64,000 nt of DNA from Kitasatospora sp. NBC_00374 (GTDB taxonomy: Bacteria; Actinomycetota; Actinomycetes; Streptomycetales; Streptomycetaceae). The notes below the pieces were generated by a model. The model was given only the letters and a program-made list of their open reading frames with translations. It made no database searches and was not told where the DNA came from. The position numbers were made by a program, and so were the translations under genes. Numbering within the stretch: the stretch's first letter is position 1; each line of letters begins with the position of its first letter. The stretch spans positions 496,001-560,000 of the forward strand of contig NZ_CP107964.1 of the NCBI RefSeq assembly GCF_041434935.1. Reading direction: 5' to 3'. This document shows, one piece after another, positions 33,297 to 40,901 of this stretch.

Positions 33297-35287
33297 CGGG
33301 CCTCGGCCTCCAACAGGAGCTGCTCGGCGTGGACGCAGCGGGTGATCCGGGCAGGCGCCGGCTCGGTGAGCTGCACCGGTGCCGCCGTGCACCGCCGGTC
33401 GGCCCGGGGGCAGCGGTCGGCGAACCGGCAGCCCGTGGGCCGGCGGCCGGGCGGCGGCACGGTGCCGGGGATGGTCGGCAGCGGCCGGCCGGCGACGGCG
33501 CGGTGCGGGTTGGCGGCCAGCAGGCCGGCCGTGTAGGGGTGCAGCGGAAGGGTGAACACGGGCTCGACCGCTGCCTGTTCGACGACCTGGCCGGCGTACA
33601 TGACCACCGCCCGGTGGCACAGGTCCGCCACCACGCCCCAGTCGTGGGTCACGATGACGACGGCCATGCCGGTGCGGTCCTGCAGGGTGCGCAGCAGGGC
33701 GAGGATCTCGGCCTGGACGGTGACGTCCAGGGCGGTGGTGGGCTCGTCCGCGATGAGCAGTCTCGGTTCGCCGGCCAGGGCCAGGGCGACGGCCACGCGC
33801 TGGGCCATGCCGCCGGAGAGCTGGTGCGGGTAGCGCCCCGCCACCGCGGCCGGGTCGGGGATGTTGACCATCGCGAGGAGTTCCAGGACCCGGTCGCGGG
33901 TGGCGCGGCGGGCGGCTCTGTGGCGCATCCGGCGGGCGGTGCGGTGGGCGGTGCGGTGGTGGGTGCGGTGGTGGGTGCGGACCGCCTCGGCCAGCTGCCG
34001 GCCGACGGTGAAGGTCGGGTCGAGGGCGACCATCGGTTCCTGGGAGACGTAGGCGATGCCGGCGCCGCGCACCCGGGCGAGTGCGGAGGGCGCGTCCACC
34101 AGGTCCGTGCCGTCGAAGACGACGCGGCCGCCGGTGATCCGCCCGCCGCCCGGGATCAGGCCGAGAACGCCGAGCGAGGTGACGGACTTCCCGCAGCCGG
34201 ACTCGCCGACCACGCCGAGGGTCTCCCCGGCGTGCACGTCGAAGCTCACGTCCTGCACGACGGGAATGCCGCCGATGGAGATCGACAGGTCGCGCACCGA
34301 CAGCAGGGCCCCGGCGTCGGGGGCGTCCGCCGTCCGGGCGGAGTTCGGGCCCGGTTCGGGCGGGCGGCGCGAGGAGGGGGATGTCCTGACGGTCGACCAG
34401 TTCTCCACGGCGGAGTCGCGGATGGCGTCCCCGAGCAGTCCGAGGGCGATCACCGTGAGGACGAGCGGCACGCCGGCGGGGACCAGCATCCACGAGTCTC
34501 GGTCGATGGCCTGCGAGGCATCGGCGACCAGCCCGCCCCACGAAGGGTTCGGGGGCTGGGCACCCAGGCCCAGGAAGCCCAGCCCCGCCTGGATGATCAC
34601 GACGATCGCGGCGAACAGCGCGGCCTGGACGATGACCGTGCTCGCCAGTCGGGGCAGCACGTGGCGGCGCAGGATCCGGCCGTGGGACAGGCCCGCGACC
34701 TTGGCCGCGGCCACGAACAGTTCCTCGCGCAGGCCCAGGGTCTGCGCACGCAGGATCCTGATCAGTCCGGGGCTGCCGAGGACGCCGAAGGTGACCATGG
34801 CGGCGTGCAGATTGCCGGGGAAGACCGACAGGACGACCAGGACGACGATGATGCCGGGCAGGGCGAACATCAGGTCCGCGGCCCCGGTGACCAGCCGGTC
34901 CACCCATCCGCCGAGGTAGCCCGACGCCAGGCCGAGGCCGACGCCGATGACGAGGAACACCACCAGGGCCTCGGCGACGGCGAGCAGGGTGGAGCGGCCG
35001 CCGAACAGCAGCCGGCTCAGCAGGTCCCGGCCGAGGGTGTCGGTGCCCAGCGGGTGCGAGCCGGACGGACCGGCCAGGACGCGGTCGAGATCCTGGTCGA
35101 GCGGACCGTACGAGGCGAGCAGCGCCGCCCCGGAGGTGGCCAGGGTGAGCAGCACCAGCCAGCCGGCGGCGACGACGGCGGCCGGCCGCCGGGCCAGGCG
35201 GCGCAGCAGGCCCGCGCGCACGGGCACGGTACCGGTGGCAGTGGCCGTTCGGGTGGCAGTGGCAGTGGCAGTGGTCCGGCCGGTCAT
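33293..35287 (-). CDS. Fused ABC permease (DppC-like) and ATPase (DppD-like)
   Basis: A 664-residue fusion. Residues 1-290 are a DppC/OppC permease with about six helices and the EAA-type loop ([20 protein letters not shown]). After a Ser/Pro-rich linker ([13 protein letters not shown]), residues 325-664 are an ATPase with Walker A GESGCGKS, signature [15 protein letters not shown] and Walker [13 protein letters not shown]. Two low-complexity tracts from short DNA repeats stand out: a Thr/Ala/Arg run at the N-terminus (about 35225-35284) and a His/Arg run inside the ATPase (about 33905-33985, [15 protein letters not shown]), just before the signature. Such permease-ATPase fusions are known in actinomycetes. 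It overlaps both neighbours by four bases. Confidence 0.93.
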   Translation of the reverse strand: MTGRTTATATATRTATATGTVPVRAGLLRRLARRPAAVVAAGWLVLLTLATSGAALLASYGPLDQDLDRVLAGPSGSHPLGTDTLGRDLLSRLLFGGRSTLLAVAEALVVFLVIGVGLGLASGYLGGWVDRLVTGAADLMFALPGIIVVLVVLSVFPGNLHAAMVTFGVLGSPGLIRILRAQTLGLREELFVAAAKVAGLSHGRILRRHVLPRLASTVIVQAALFAAIVVIIQAGLGFLGLGAQPPNPSWGGLVADASQAIDRDSWMLVPAGVPLVLTVIALGLLGDAIRDSAVENWSTVRTSPSSRRPPEPGPNSARTADAPDAGALLSVRDLSISIGGIPVVQDVSFDVHAGETLGVVGESGCGKSVTSLGVLGLIPGGGRITGGRVVFDGTDLVDAPSALARVRGAGIAYVSQEPMVALDPTFTVGRQLAEAVRTHHRTHHRTAHRTARRMRHRAARRATRDRVLELLAMVNIPDPAAVAGRYPHQLSGGMAQRVAVALALAGEPRLLIADEPTTALDVTVQAEILALLRTLQDRTGMAVVIVTHDWGVVADLCHRAVVMYAGQVVEQAAVEPVFTLPLHPYTAGLLAANPHRAVAGRPLPTIPGTVPPPGRRPTGCRFADRCPRADRRCTAAPVQLTEPAPARITRCVHAEQLLLEAEAR

Positions 35288-36231
35288 GACGCACGCACCC
35301 GGGGGTCGAGGCGGCCGTAGGCGAGGTCGACCAGGAGGTTGACGACGACGACCAGCACGGTGATGTAGAGGACGGCGCCCTGGATGACCGGGATGTCGTG
35401 CTGCAGGGTGGCCTGCGGAGTCAGGCTCCCCAGGCCCGGCATGGCGAAGACGGTCTCGACGAACATCGCGGCGGCCAGCAGGTTGACCAGGACCACGCCC
35501 AGCACGGTGACCACCGGCAGGGCCGCGTTGCACATCACGTGCCGGTACAGGACGGAGCGCCGCCGGAAGCCGTTGGCCTCCATCACCCGGACGAAGTCCC
35601 TGCCGAGGGTGTCCAGGACCGAGTCGCGGGTCTGCTTCGCGATGATCGCCACCGCGCCGAGTGACAGGGACAGCACCGGCAGCACCAGCGAGCGGGCCCA
35701 CTCGACGGGGTCGTCGAGCAGCGGCACGTAGCCGGTCACCGGGAACCAGCGCAGCTTGACCGCGAACAGGGCGATGAGGACCAGCGCGAACCAGAACGCG
35801 GGCACCGCCAGACCCAGCAGGGACAGCCCGTCCACGCTCCTGACCAGCAGACCGCCGCGGCGCGCGCTCGCCAGCCCGAGGCCGACTCCCAGCACCCCGG
35901 ACACCGCGGTGCCCGCGATGATCAGCGACAGCGAGACGGGCAGCCGGCTGTTGAGCATGGCGGTCACCGGCTCCCCGCTGAACAGCGAGGAGCCCAGATC
36001 ACCGTGGCAGGCCTTCCCCAGCCACTGCCAGTACTGGGCGGCCAGTGGCCTGTCCAGGCCGAGTTGGGCACGGACGCTCGCGTACTGCTCGGCCGTGGCG
36101 TGCTGGCCCACGATCGTACGGGCGGGGTCTCCGGGGACCAGCGAGACCAGGACGAAGGTCAGACCTGAAACAAGGAGGAGCAGGGGGGCCGATGACAGTA
36201 GTCGCCGGGCCACCAACCGAAGGATGGCCAT
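35284..36231 (-). CDS. ABC transporter permease (DppB-like)
   Basis: A 315-residue inner-membrane permease of the DppB/OppB family: FVLVSLVPGDPARTIVGQ after helix 1, LGLDRPLAAQYWQWLGKACHGDLGSS between helices, and the cytoplasmic coupling loop near VRVMEANGFRRRSVLYRHVM. It is the first gene of the transporter operon (dppB, fused CD, F, binding protein, carboxylesterases). The ATG at 36231 has AGGTG upstream. An operator-like palindrome (36322-36337) lies about 90 bases before the start and probably controls the whole operon. Confidence 0.93.
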   Translation of the reverse strand: MAILRLVARRLLSSAPLLLLVSGLTFVLVSLVPGDPARTIVGQHATAEQYASVRAQLGLDRPLAAQYWQWLGKACHGDLGSSLFSGEPVTAMLNSRLPVSLSLIIAGTAVSGVLGVGLGLASARRGGLLVRSVDGLSLLGLAVPAFWFALVLIALFAVKLRWFPVTGYVPLLDDPVEWARSLVLPVLSLSLGAVAIIAKQTRDSVLDTLGRDFVRVMEANGFRRRSVLYRHVMCNAALPVVTVLGVVLVNLLAAAMFVETVFAMPGLGSLTPQATLQHDIPVIQGAVLYITVLVVVVNLLVDLAYGRLDPRVRAS

Positions 36232-36321
36232 GTTCACCTCATTTGATACGCAACTCTGGGAGTCGCCGGCCGGCAGAACGCCGACAGGTCCCGCCGAACC
36301 TTCGGGTGGCGACCTACCGTG

Positions 36322-36337
36322 GGTTACACGTGACATC
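36322..36337. promoter_or_regulatory. Palindromic operator site 3 (core ACACGTGA)
   Basis: GGTTACACGTGACATC shares the left half GGTTACACGTG with site 2 and the end CATC with the same consensus. It lies 91 bases upstream of the dppB-like start codon. Confidence 0.6.
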
Positions 36338-36689
36338 GCCGAGGGTTGCAGGCAGGCGGAGGGAAGGGGACTCGCGGGCTGTCGCCCTCGCGGTGCCCGC
36401 AGAGTATCGCGTTGATTTGACTACCGCCAGGAGAGATGCACAAGCAATACTCGCGGCGCGCCGCCGGGCGGGGCGGGCCTCCGCGAGCGGCCGGGCGGGG
36501 GTGCACACCCGACCGCGCCGGCCCGGGGGCACAGCGCTTCCCACGCACCGTCAGGACGCTCGGGTGGCTCCTCCCCCGGGTGAACGGCAGGGCTTTCCGG
36601 ACCGCGGGCGGGCGTCACACCCGGCGAGGCGACGGCGATACCGGAGCGACGGGCGACCCGCCGCGGAGGGCGGCCCCGCTCCACTCGGT

Positions 36690-36705
36690 GGTGACACGTG
36701 TAACA
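36690..36705. promoter_or_regulatory. Palindromic operator site 4 (core ACACGTGT)
   Basis: GGTGACACGTGTAACA, core 36694-36701, is about 200 bases before the PAP2 ATG at 36904. Half-site TGTTACACGTGT on the other strand matches sites 1 and 2. Confidence 0.62.
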
Positions 36706-36903
36706 TCGGGGCATTCCGTCCGGTCCCGGCCTTGCAGGCCGCAGGAACCGGCCACGCGGGCCCTTCGCCGTCTCCCCGGCAGCAGCCCGTCGCAGCGCGG
36801 CCACCCATGGGCCCGCGCGCCCGTCATCCATCGCTTCCGCAGCCCCCGGCCGGCCCGGCGCCGGCCCGAGCAGGCGACGGACAGTCCTCCCCGAGAGAGC
36901 CCC

Positions 36904-37626
36904 ATGCCCGACTCGATCACCCCCACTCCGGACATCACCTGCCCCACCCGGGAGCAGACGCCACCACATGCCGGTCCGCGCACCCTCGCCGCGGGCATCG
37001 GCTGCGCACTCGCGGCCACCGCGATCAGCGCGACCGTGGCCGCCGACGTGCGGAGGCCGGCCGTCCAAGGCCTGGACGACCGCTGGCTCCAGTGGATGGG
37101 CGGCCCGCACCACGGCGTCCTGCGGCTCCCGGCCACCGCACTCGACTGGTTCGGCGGACCACTGGGGATCACGGTCCCGCTCGCGCTGGTGATCGCCCTC
37201 GCCGTCCGGCGGCGCTGGTGGTCGACCCTGTACTTCCTCAGCGCGTACGTCGGCGGAAGCATGGTCGTCGTCCAGGTGCTCAAGAGCGCCGTCGACCGCC
37301 CCCGCCCGCTCGCCCCCCTGGTCCGCGTGGACCACGGCTCCTTCCCCTCCGGCCACGCGTTCGGCGCGGCACTGCTGACCGTCCTCGTCGGCGCGCTGTT
37401 CGTTCCGCCGGCCCGGCGGCGCGTGTGGTGGCTGTTCGGCGCCTGCTTCACGACGGCGATGATGTGGAGCCGCACCTGGCTGCACGCCCACTGGCTCAGC
37501 GACACGGCCGCGGGCGCCGCGGCCGGCGCCGCGACCGCGCTCCTGCTGTGGTGCGCGTTCGCTCCGCTGCTGGCCCGGGAGGCACTGCAGCGGAACGAGA
37601 ACGGCGGTCGCAGACGCGGACGCTAG
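36904..37626 (+). CDS. PAP2-family phosphatase (active-site complete)
   Basis: A 240-residue integral membrane phosphatase with about five to six helices. All three PAP2 motifs are intact: KSAVDRPRP (Lys127, Arg132), FPSGHA (148-152, catalytic-network His151) and SRTWLHAHWLSD (Ser189, Arg190, nucleophile His196, Asp200). It would remove phosphate from a lipid phosphate or similar substrate on the outer membrane face. I start at the ATG at 36904 with GAGAG upstream. It faces a convergent, catalytically altered paralogue 112 bases away. An ACACGTGT operator lies upstream. Confidence 0.88.
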   Translation: MPDSITPTPDITCPTREQTPPHAGPRTLAAGIGCALAATAISATVAADVRRPAVQGLDDRWLQWMGGPHHGVLRLPATALDWFGGPLGITVPLALVIALAVRRRWWSTLYFLSAYVGGSMVVVQVLKSAVDRPRPLAPLVRVDHGSFPSGHAFGAALLTVLVGALFVPPARRRVWWLFGACFTTAMMWSRTWLHAHWLSDTAAGAAAGAATALLLWCAFAPLLAREALQRNENGGRRRGR

Positions 37627-37738
37627 GGCCGCCCGACGCCGAACGCCGCGCGGCGTCTCGGTTTCGTGCGTCGGTCTGTGCGTCGGCCCGTGCGTCGCGA
37701 GGCGGAGGACGGGGGCCCGCCAGGTGCGCGAGCGGGCG

Positions 37739-38452
37739 CTACCGCCGGCGCGAGGCCGCTTCCCTCTCGGCCTCGCGCCGCAGCGGCGAGGAGAACGCCT
37801 TCCACAGCAGCAACGCCGTCCCCGCCCCGGCAAGGGCGCCGGCCACCGCGTCGCTGGGCCAGTTCGAGTGGACCCACACGCCGGTCCACATCACGATCAG
37901 CGTGAAACCCGCGCCGAGCAGCCACCAGCGCCGGCGCGCGGCCTCACCGGCGATCACCGCGCTGAGGACGACCGTGAGCGCGGCCGCACTGTAGGCGTGC
38001 ACCGAGGGGAACGACCCGCCGCTCACCAGGATCCACGGGTCCGCCGGCCGCGGGCGGTCGACAGCGCTCTTCAAGGGGAGGAGCAGGACGTTCGCCGCGG
38101 CGCAGGTCAGGAAGGAGTAGAGCGCGGACCACCAGCGCCGGTAGACGAGCAGGTAACCGACCAGCAGGAGGGGGCCGACGAGTCCGGGCGGGCCCCCGAC
38201 TCCGGCCTGGACGACCGTTGCCGCGACGGTGAAGAGGCTGCCGTGAGGGCCGGTCAGCGCACCCGTCAGCGCCGCGTCCGGGCCGCGCAGGACCGGAGTA
38301 CGCGGATCGTTCGCCAGCAGTCCCGCGATCACGAGCGAGGCGGCCAGCGCCGCCGCACCGGTCTGGACCGCGAACCGCGGCGCGGGGGACGGGATCGAAT
38401 CGGGAGCGGCTTGCGCCCTCGGTCTTCTCTCCGGGGGAAGGACGTCGTACAT
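37739..38452 (-). CDS. PAP2-family protein with lost catalytic residues
   Basis: A 237-residue paralogue of the gene at 36904, with the same helix layout and an intact first motif (KSAVDRPRP, Lys128/Arg133). Motif 2 is PSVH instead of PSGH (Val151). Motif 3 reads TGVWVHSNWPSD, so the Ser-Arg pair is Thr190-Gly191 and the nucleophile histidine is Asn197; only Asp201 remains. The codons for these changes are clear in the DNA. It is therefore predicted to be inactive as a phosphatase and may be a lipid-binding or regulatory pseudo-enzyme. AAAGGTG precedes the ATG. Confidence 0.85.
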   Translation of the reverse strand: MYDVLPPERRPRAQAAPDSIPSPAPRFAVQTGAAALAASLVIAGLLANDPRTPVLRGPDAALTGALTGPHGSLFTVAATVVQAGVGGPPGLVGPLLLVGYLLVYRRWWSALYSFLTCAAANVLLLPLKSAVDRPRPADPWILVSGGSFPSVHAYSAAALTVVLSAVIAGEAARRRWWLLGAGFTLIVMWTGVWVHSNWPSDAVAGALAGAGTALLLWKAFSSPLRREAEREAASRRR

Positions 38453-39079
38453 GTGGCACCTTTCGGGATCGGCCGGAGCGGGCACCGGCGCGCGCAGGCC
38501 GAGGAGGGGGAAGCCCCGACGAGGGGGCTGGCGGCAGTGGACGGCACCGGGTCGCCCACGGCCGACCTGTAGGGGCTGCGCGCGGCACTCCGTGCGGCAG
38601 CACGGGCGGTGTGACGGCCCCGGGTGCCGGGGGCGATGTCGAAGGCCGCTCGGGCGCTCGCCCGGTCACGGCGTTCCCGTCGGCGCCGGTGGGCTGCCGG
38701 TCCGCGCATGACCTGGGGGTGATGGCGAGGCTCGGTCCGTGACCGTCCACTGAAGGGGGCAGAGCATAGCGCCAATTCCACTACCGTCACCAGAGCGCAA
38801 TACCCGGACATGCGGACGGCCGCAGCGCCCGCACCCCCGAAACGCGACGGACCGACGAACCCGTCTCGCCGACCGAACCGCCGCCGGCGGACGCCGACAC
38901 CGCCGCCGAACCCAGTTCAGGCATACCGGGATCTGGCGCGACGCCACGGAGGGGTGTAGAAAGGCATCTCCGTGCTGACACGTGTAATCCCGTGTGACAC
39001 ATGGCCGACACCGCGCGCGCCGGGCACCCGCCCCGTCGCCGCGAACGGCCCCGGTTCCGCTCACCGAGAGGTCTCCCCC
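38453..39079. other. Intergenic region before the SurE gene
   Basis: 627 bases between divergent genes with no open frame of protein character. The only structured element seen is operator site 5 (38974-38989), followed by a degenerate GTGTGACAC repeat. SurE transcription presumably starts near there. Confidence 0.55.
38974..38989. promoter_or_regulatory. Palindromic operator site 5 (core ACACGTGT)
   Basis: GCTGACACGTGTAATC, core 38978-38985, is about 90 bases upstream of the surE ATG. Read on the other strand it gives GATTACACGTGTCAGC, keeping the TTACACGTGT half seen at other sites. Confidence 0.65.
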
Positions 39080-39982
39080 ATGCGACGCTCCCGCGCCCTG
39101 CCGATGGCAGCCGCACTGCTCTGCACCCCTGCTCTCGCCGGGGCACTGCCCGCCGCAGCCACCGACCGGCCCGCCCCGACGTCACCGCTGCGGATCCTGC
39201 TCAGCAACGACGACGGCTACAACGCCCCGGGGATCAGAGCGGTCTACGACCGGCTCACCGCGGCCGGGTACGAGGTCACGATCGTCGCGCCGCTCCGCAA
39301 CAACAGCGGCGCCGGAACAAAGATCAACTCCGCGCCCACCGTGACCGTCCAGCACCCGGAGGAGCACGTGTGGGCCGTGGACGGAACTCCCGGTGACTCG
39401 GTCCTGTTCGGTCTGTACCAGGTCTTCAAGGACAAGGCGCCGGATCTGGTGATCTCGGGTACCAACTTCGGCCCGAACTACGCGGTGCTGGCCAACCACT
39501 CCGGCACCGTGGGGGCGGCGGTCGCCGCGCTGGAGAACGGTGTGCCGGCGATCGCCGTCAGCACCGATGCCGCCGCCGGCAACCCGCAGGCCACCCTCAA
39601 CGCCATGCGCCCGACGGCCGACTTCACCGCCAAGCTCGTCGACCGGCTCAAGGAGAAGAGCAGGTCGGGCCGGCTGCTGCCCGAGGGGGTGGGCCTGAAC
39701 ATCAACCACCCGGTCGTCGGTGCCGACGGCACCGGCACCGCCAAGGGCGTCGCCGTCACCACCCAGGACAGCCAGCGCGTCCTCACCCCCAGCTACACAC
39801 CGGCCACCGGCGACACCTGGAACGTGAGCGTGGCCTTCGGGTTGAAGGCGCCCGCCCCCGGCTCGGACCTGGAGGCGCTGCAGGCCGGCAGGATCGCCGT
39901 CTCCCCGATGGCTGCGGACTGGAACGCCGGCCCGGCCGCCGCCGCGAAGGCCGCGGCCGCGGTGGCCGGGCTGCGCCCGTAA
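39080..39982 (+). CDS. Secreted SurE-family 5'/3'-nucleotidase (acid phosphatase)
   Basis: A 300-residue SurE phosphatase with an N-terminal signal peptide (AAALLCTPALAGALPAAAT). The metal site is ILLSNDDGYNAPGIRAVYD (Asp-Asp pair). Ser/Asn ligands appear in LRNNSGAGTK and DLVISGTNFGPN, and LANHSGTVGAAVAALENGVP is a family landmark. Intracellular SurE proteins remove phosphate from nucleoside monophosphates; this secreted form would scavenge phosphate or nucleosides outside the cell. The ATG at 39080 has GAGAGG upstream. The preceding ACACGTGT operator ties it to PAP2 and the esterase genes. Confidence 0.9.
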   Translation: MRRSRALPMAAALLCTPALAGALPAAATDRPAPTSPLRILLSNDDGYNAPGIRAVYDRLTAAGYEVTIVAPLRNNSGAGTKINSAPTVTVQHPEEHVWAVDGTPGDSVLFGLYQVFKDKAPDLVISGTNFGPNYAVLANHSGTVGAAVAALENGVPAIAVSTDAAAGNPQATLNAMRPTADFTAKLVDRLKEKSRSGRLLPEGVGLNINHPVVGADGTGTAKGVAVTTQDSQRVLTPSYTPATGDTWNVSVAFGLKAPAPGSDLEALQAGRIAVSPMAADWNAGPAAAAKAAAAVAGLRP

Positions 39983-40150
39983 CCGTCCCGCCCGGCGCAG
40001 AGCGGCGGAGCGCCCGCGACCGGCGCTCCGCCCCCGCAATCCGCAGCCCGGAGCAGCCGGTTGCGCCGTCCGGCAGCGCGGCCGGGCTGCTGCGAGGACC
40101 GGCCCCGCGCCGGCATCCGCCCTTCGCACCACCATCCATCGGAGAGTCAC

Positions 40151-40768
40151 GTGAAGCTGCATCTGCACGAGGCCGGAGACGGCGACCGGCTCGCCCTCCT
40201 GATCCACGGCGGCATGTCCGACCACCGGACCTGGCACGCCGTCGAGCGCCGTCTGATCGGCCTGGGATACCGGGTGGTGGACAGCCTTCCCGCGGGAGCG
40301 GACCTCGCGATCGGGCACTCGCTCGGCGGACTGTCCCTGGCCCTCGCACTGGCCCGGCTCCGGCCGCGCCGGGCGGTGTTCTCCGACCCGGGATTCCGGC
40401 TCGGGAACCTTCCGGCAGGCGCGCTCGCCGTCATGCGGTCCATGGTCGAGACGGCCTCCCCGGCGAGCATCCGCACGGCCAACCCGCGCTGGTCGGAGGC
40501 GGACGTGGCCGCCGAGGTGGCCGGGTTCGCCCGGTTCGACCTCTCCTTCCTCGACGGTGTCGGCGGCTTCGAGGAGGACTACCTGCCACGTGCCCCGATC
40601 GTTCCCACCCTCGTGCAGCTCGCCGACCCCAGCCTGACCATCGGCCCCACGACCGCGGGTCTCCTCGAACAGCGGGGGTTCGACGTCACCGTGGTACCCG
40701 GCGCCGGGCACTGCATCCACCGCGACGACCTCCCGGCCTTCTTCGCCTCCCTGGCCGGCTGGGTATGA
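40151..40768 (+). CDS. Small alpha/beta hydrolase
   Basis: A 205-residue alpha/beta hydrolase. It has oxyanion-hole region LLIHGGMSDHRTW, nucleophile elbow AIGHSLGGLSLALALARL, and catalytic histidine in PGAGHCIHRDD. The lid region is short. The substrate is unknown. It starts at GTG 40151 with GGAGAG upstream; the start codon lies in TCACGTGA, a palindrome by chance or design. It follows surE on the same strand by 168 bases, possibly in one transcript, and is convergent with the SpoIIE-type gene. Confidence 0.82.
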   Translation: MKLHLHEAGDGDRLALLIHGGMSDHRTWHAVERRLIGLGYRVVDSLPAGADLAIGHSLGGLSLALALARLRPRRAVFSDPGFRLGNLPAGALAVMRSMVETASPASIRTANPRWSEADVAAEVAGFARFDLSFLDGVGGFEEDYLPRAPIVPTLVQLADPSLTIGPTTAGLLEQRGFDVTVVPGAGHCIHRDDLPAFFASLAGWV

Positions 40769-40901
40769 GCGAGCGGGCTGGGTCCGAGCGGGCACTCCCC
40801 CGTCCGGCGGCCCGCCGCCGGACGCGTTCACGGGTCTTCTGCGGCGGGCCGGCGTTCCCGGTGAGAGGAGGTGCGGCGGTCGCCGGCCGCGGCCGCGGCG
40901 C

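Larger units (their letters stand above)
36232..36903. other. Intergenic region between divergent transporter and PAP2 genes
   Basis: A 672-base gene-free stretch. It carries two palindromic operator-like sites (36322-36337 and 36690-36705), one near each divergent gene. The open frame that continues upstream of PAP2 to an ATG at 36436 has a ribosome-site-like AGGAGAG but encodes Arg/Pro-rich sequence without protein character, so I treat it as untranslated leader. Confidence 0.6.

Noticed and set aside
33900..33990. Tandem short repeats as a possible CRISPR or satellite array
   Set aside because: The units are about 8-16 bases of GC-rich sequence, contiguous and in frame with the ATPase, with no spacers. 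They are coding microrepeats.
36436..36903. 156-residue N-terminal extension of the PAP2 gene
   Set aside because: Composition is Arg/Pro/Gly-rich with no protein features, and an operator-like palindrome lies inside it. The PAP2 fold begins after the ATG at 36904.
40147..40154. TCACGTGA palindrome at the start of the small alpha/beta hydrolase
   Set aside because: It includes the GTG start codon and shows none of the flanking consensus of the five operator sites.
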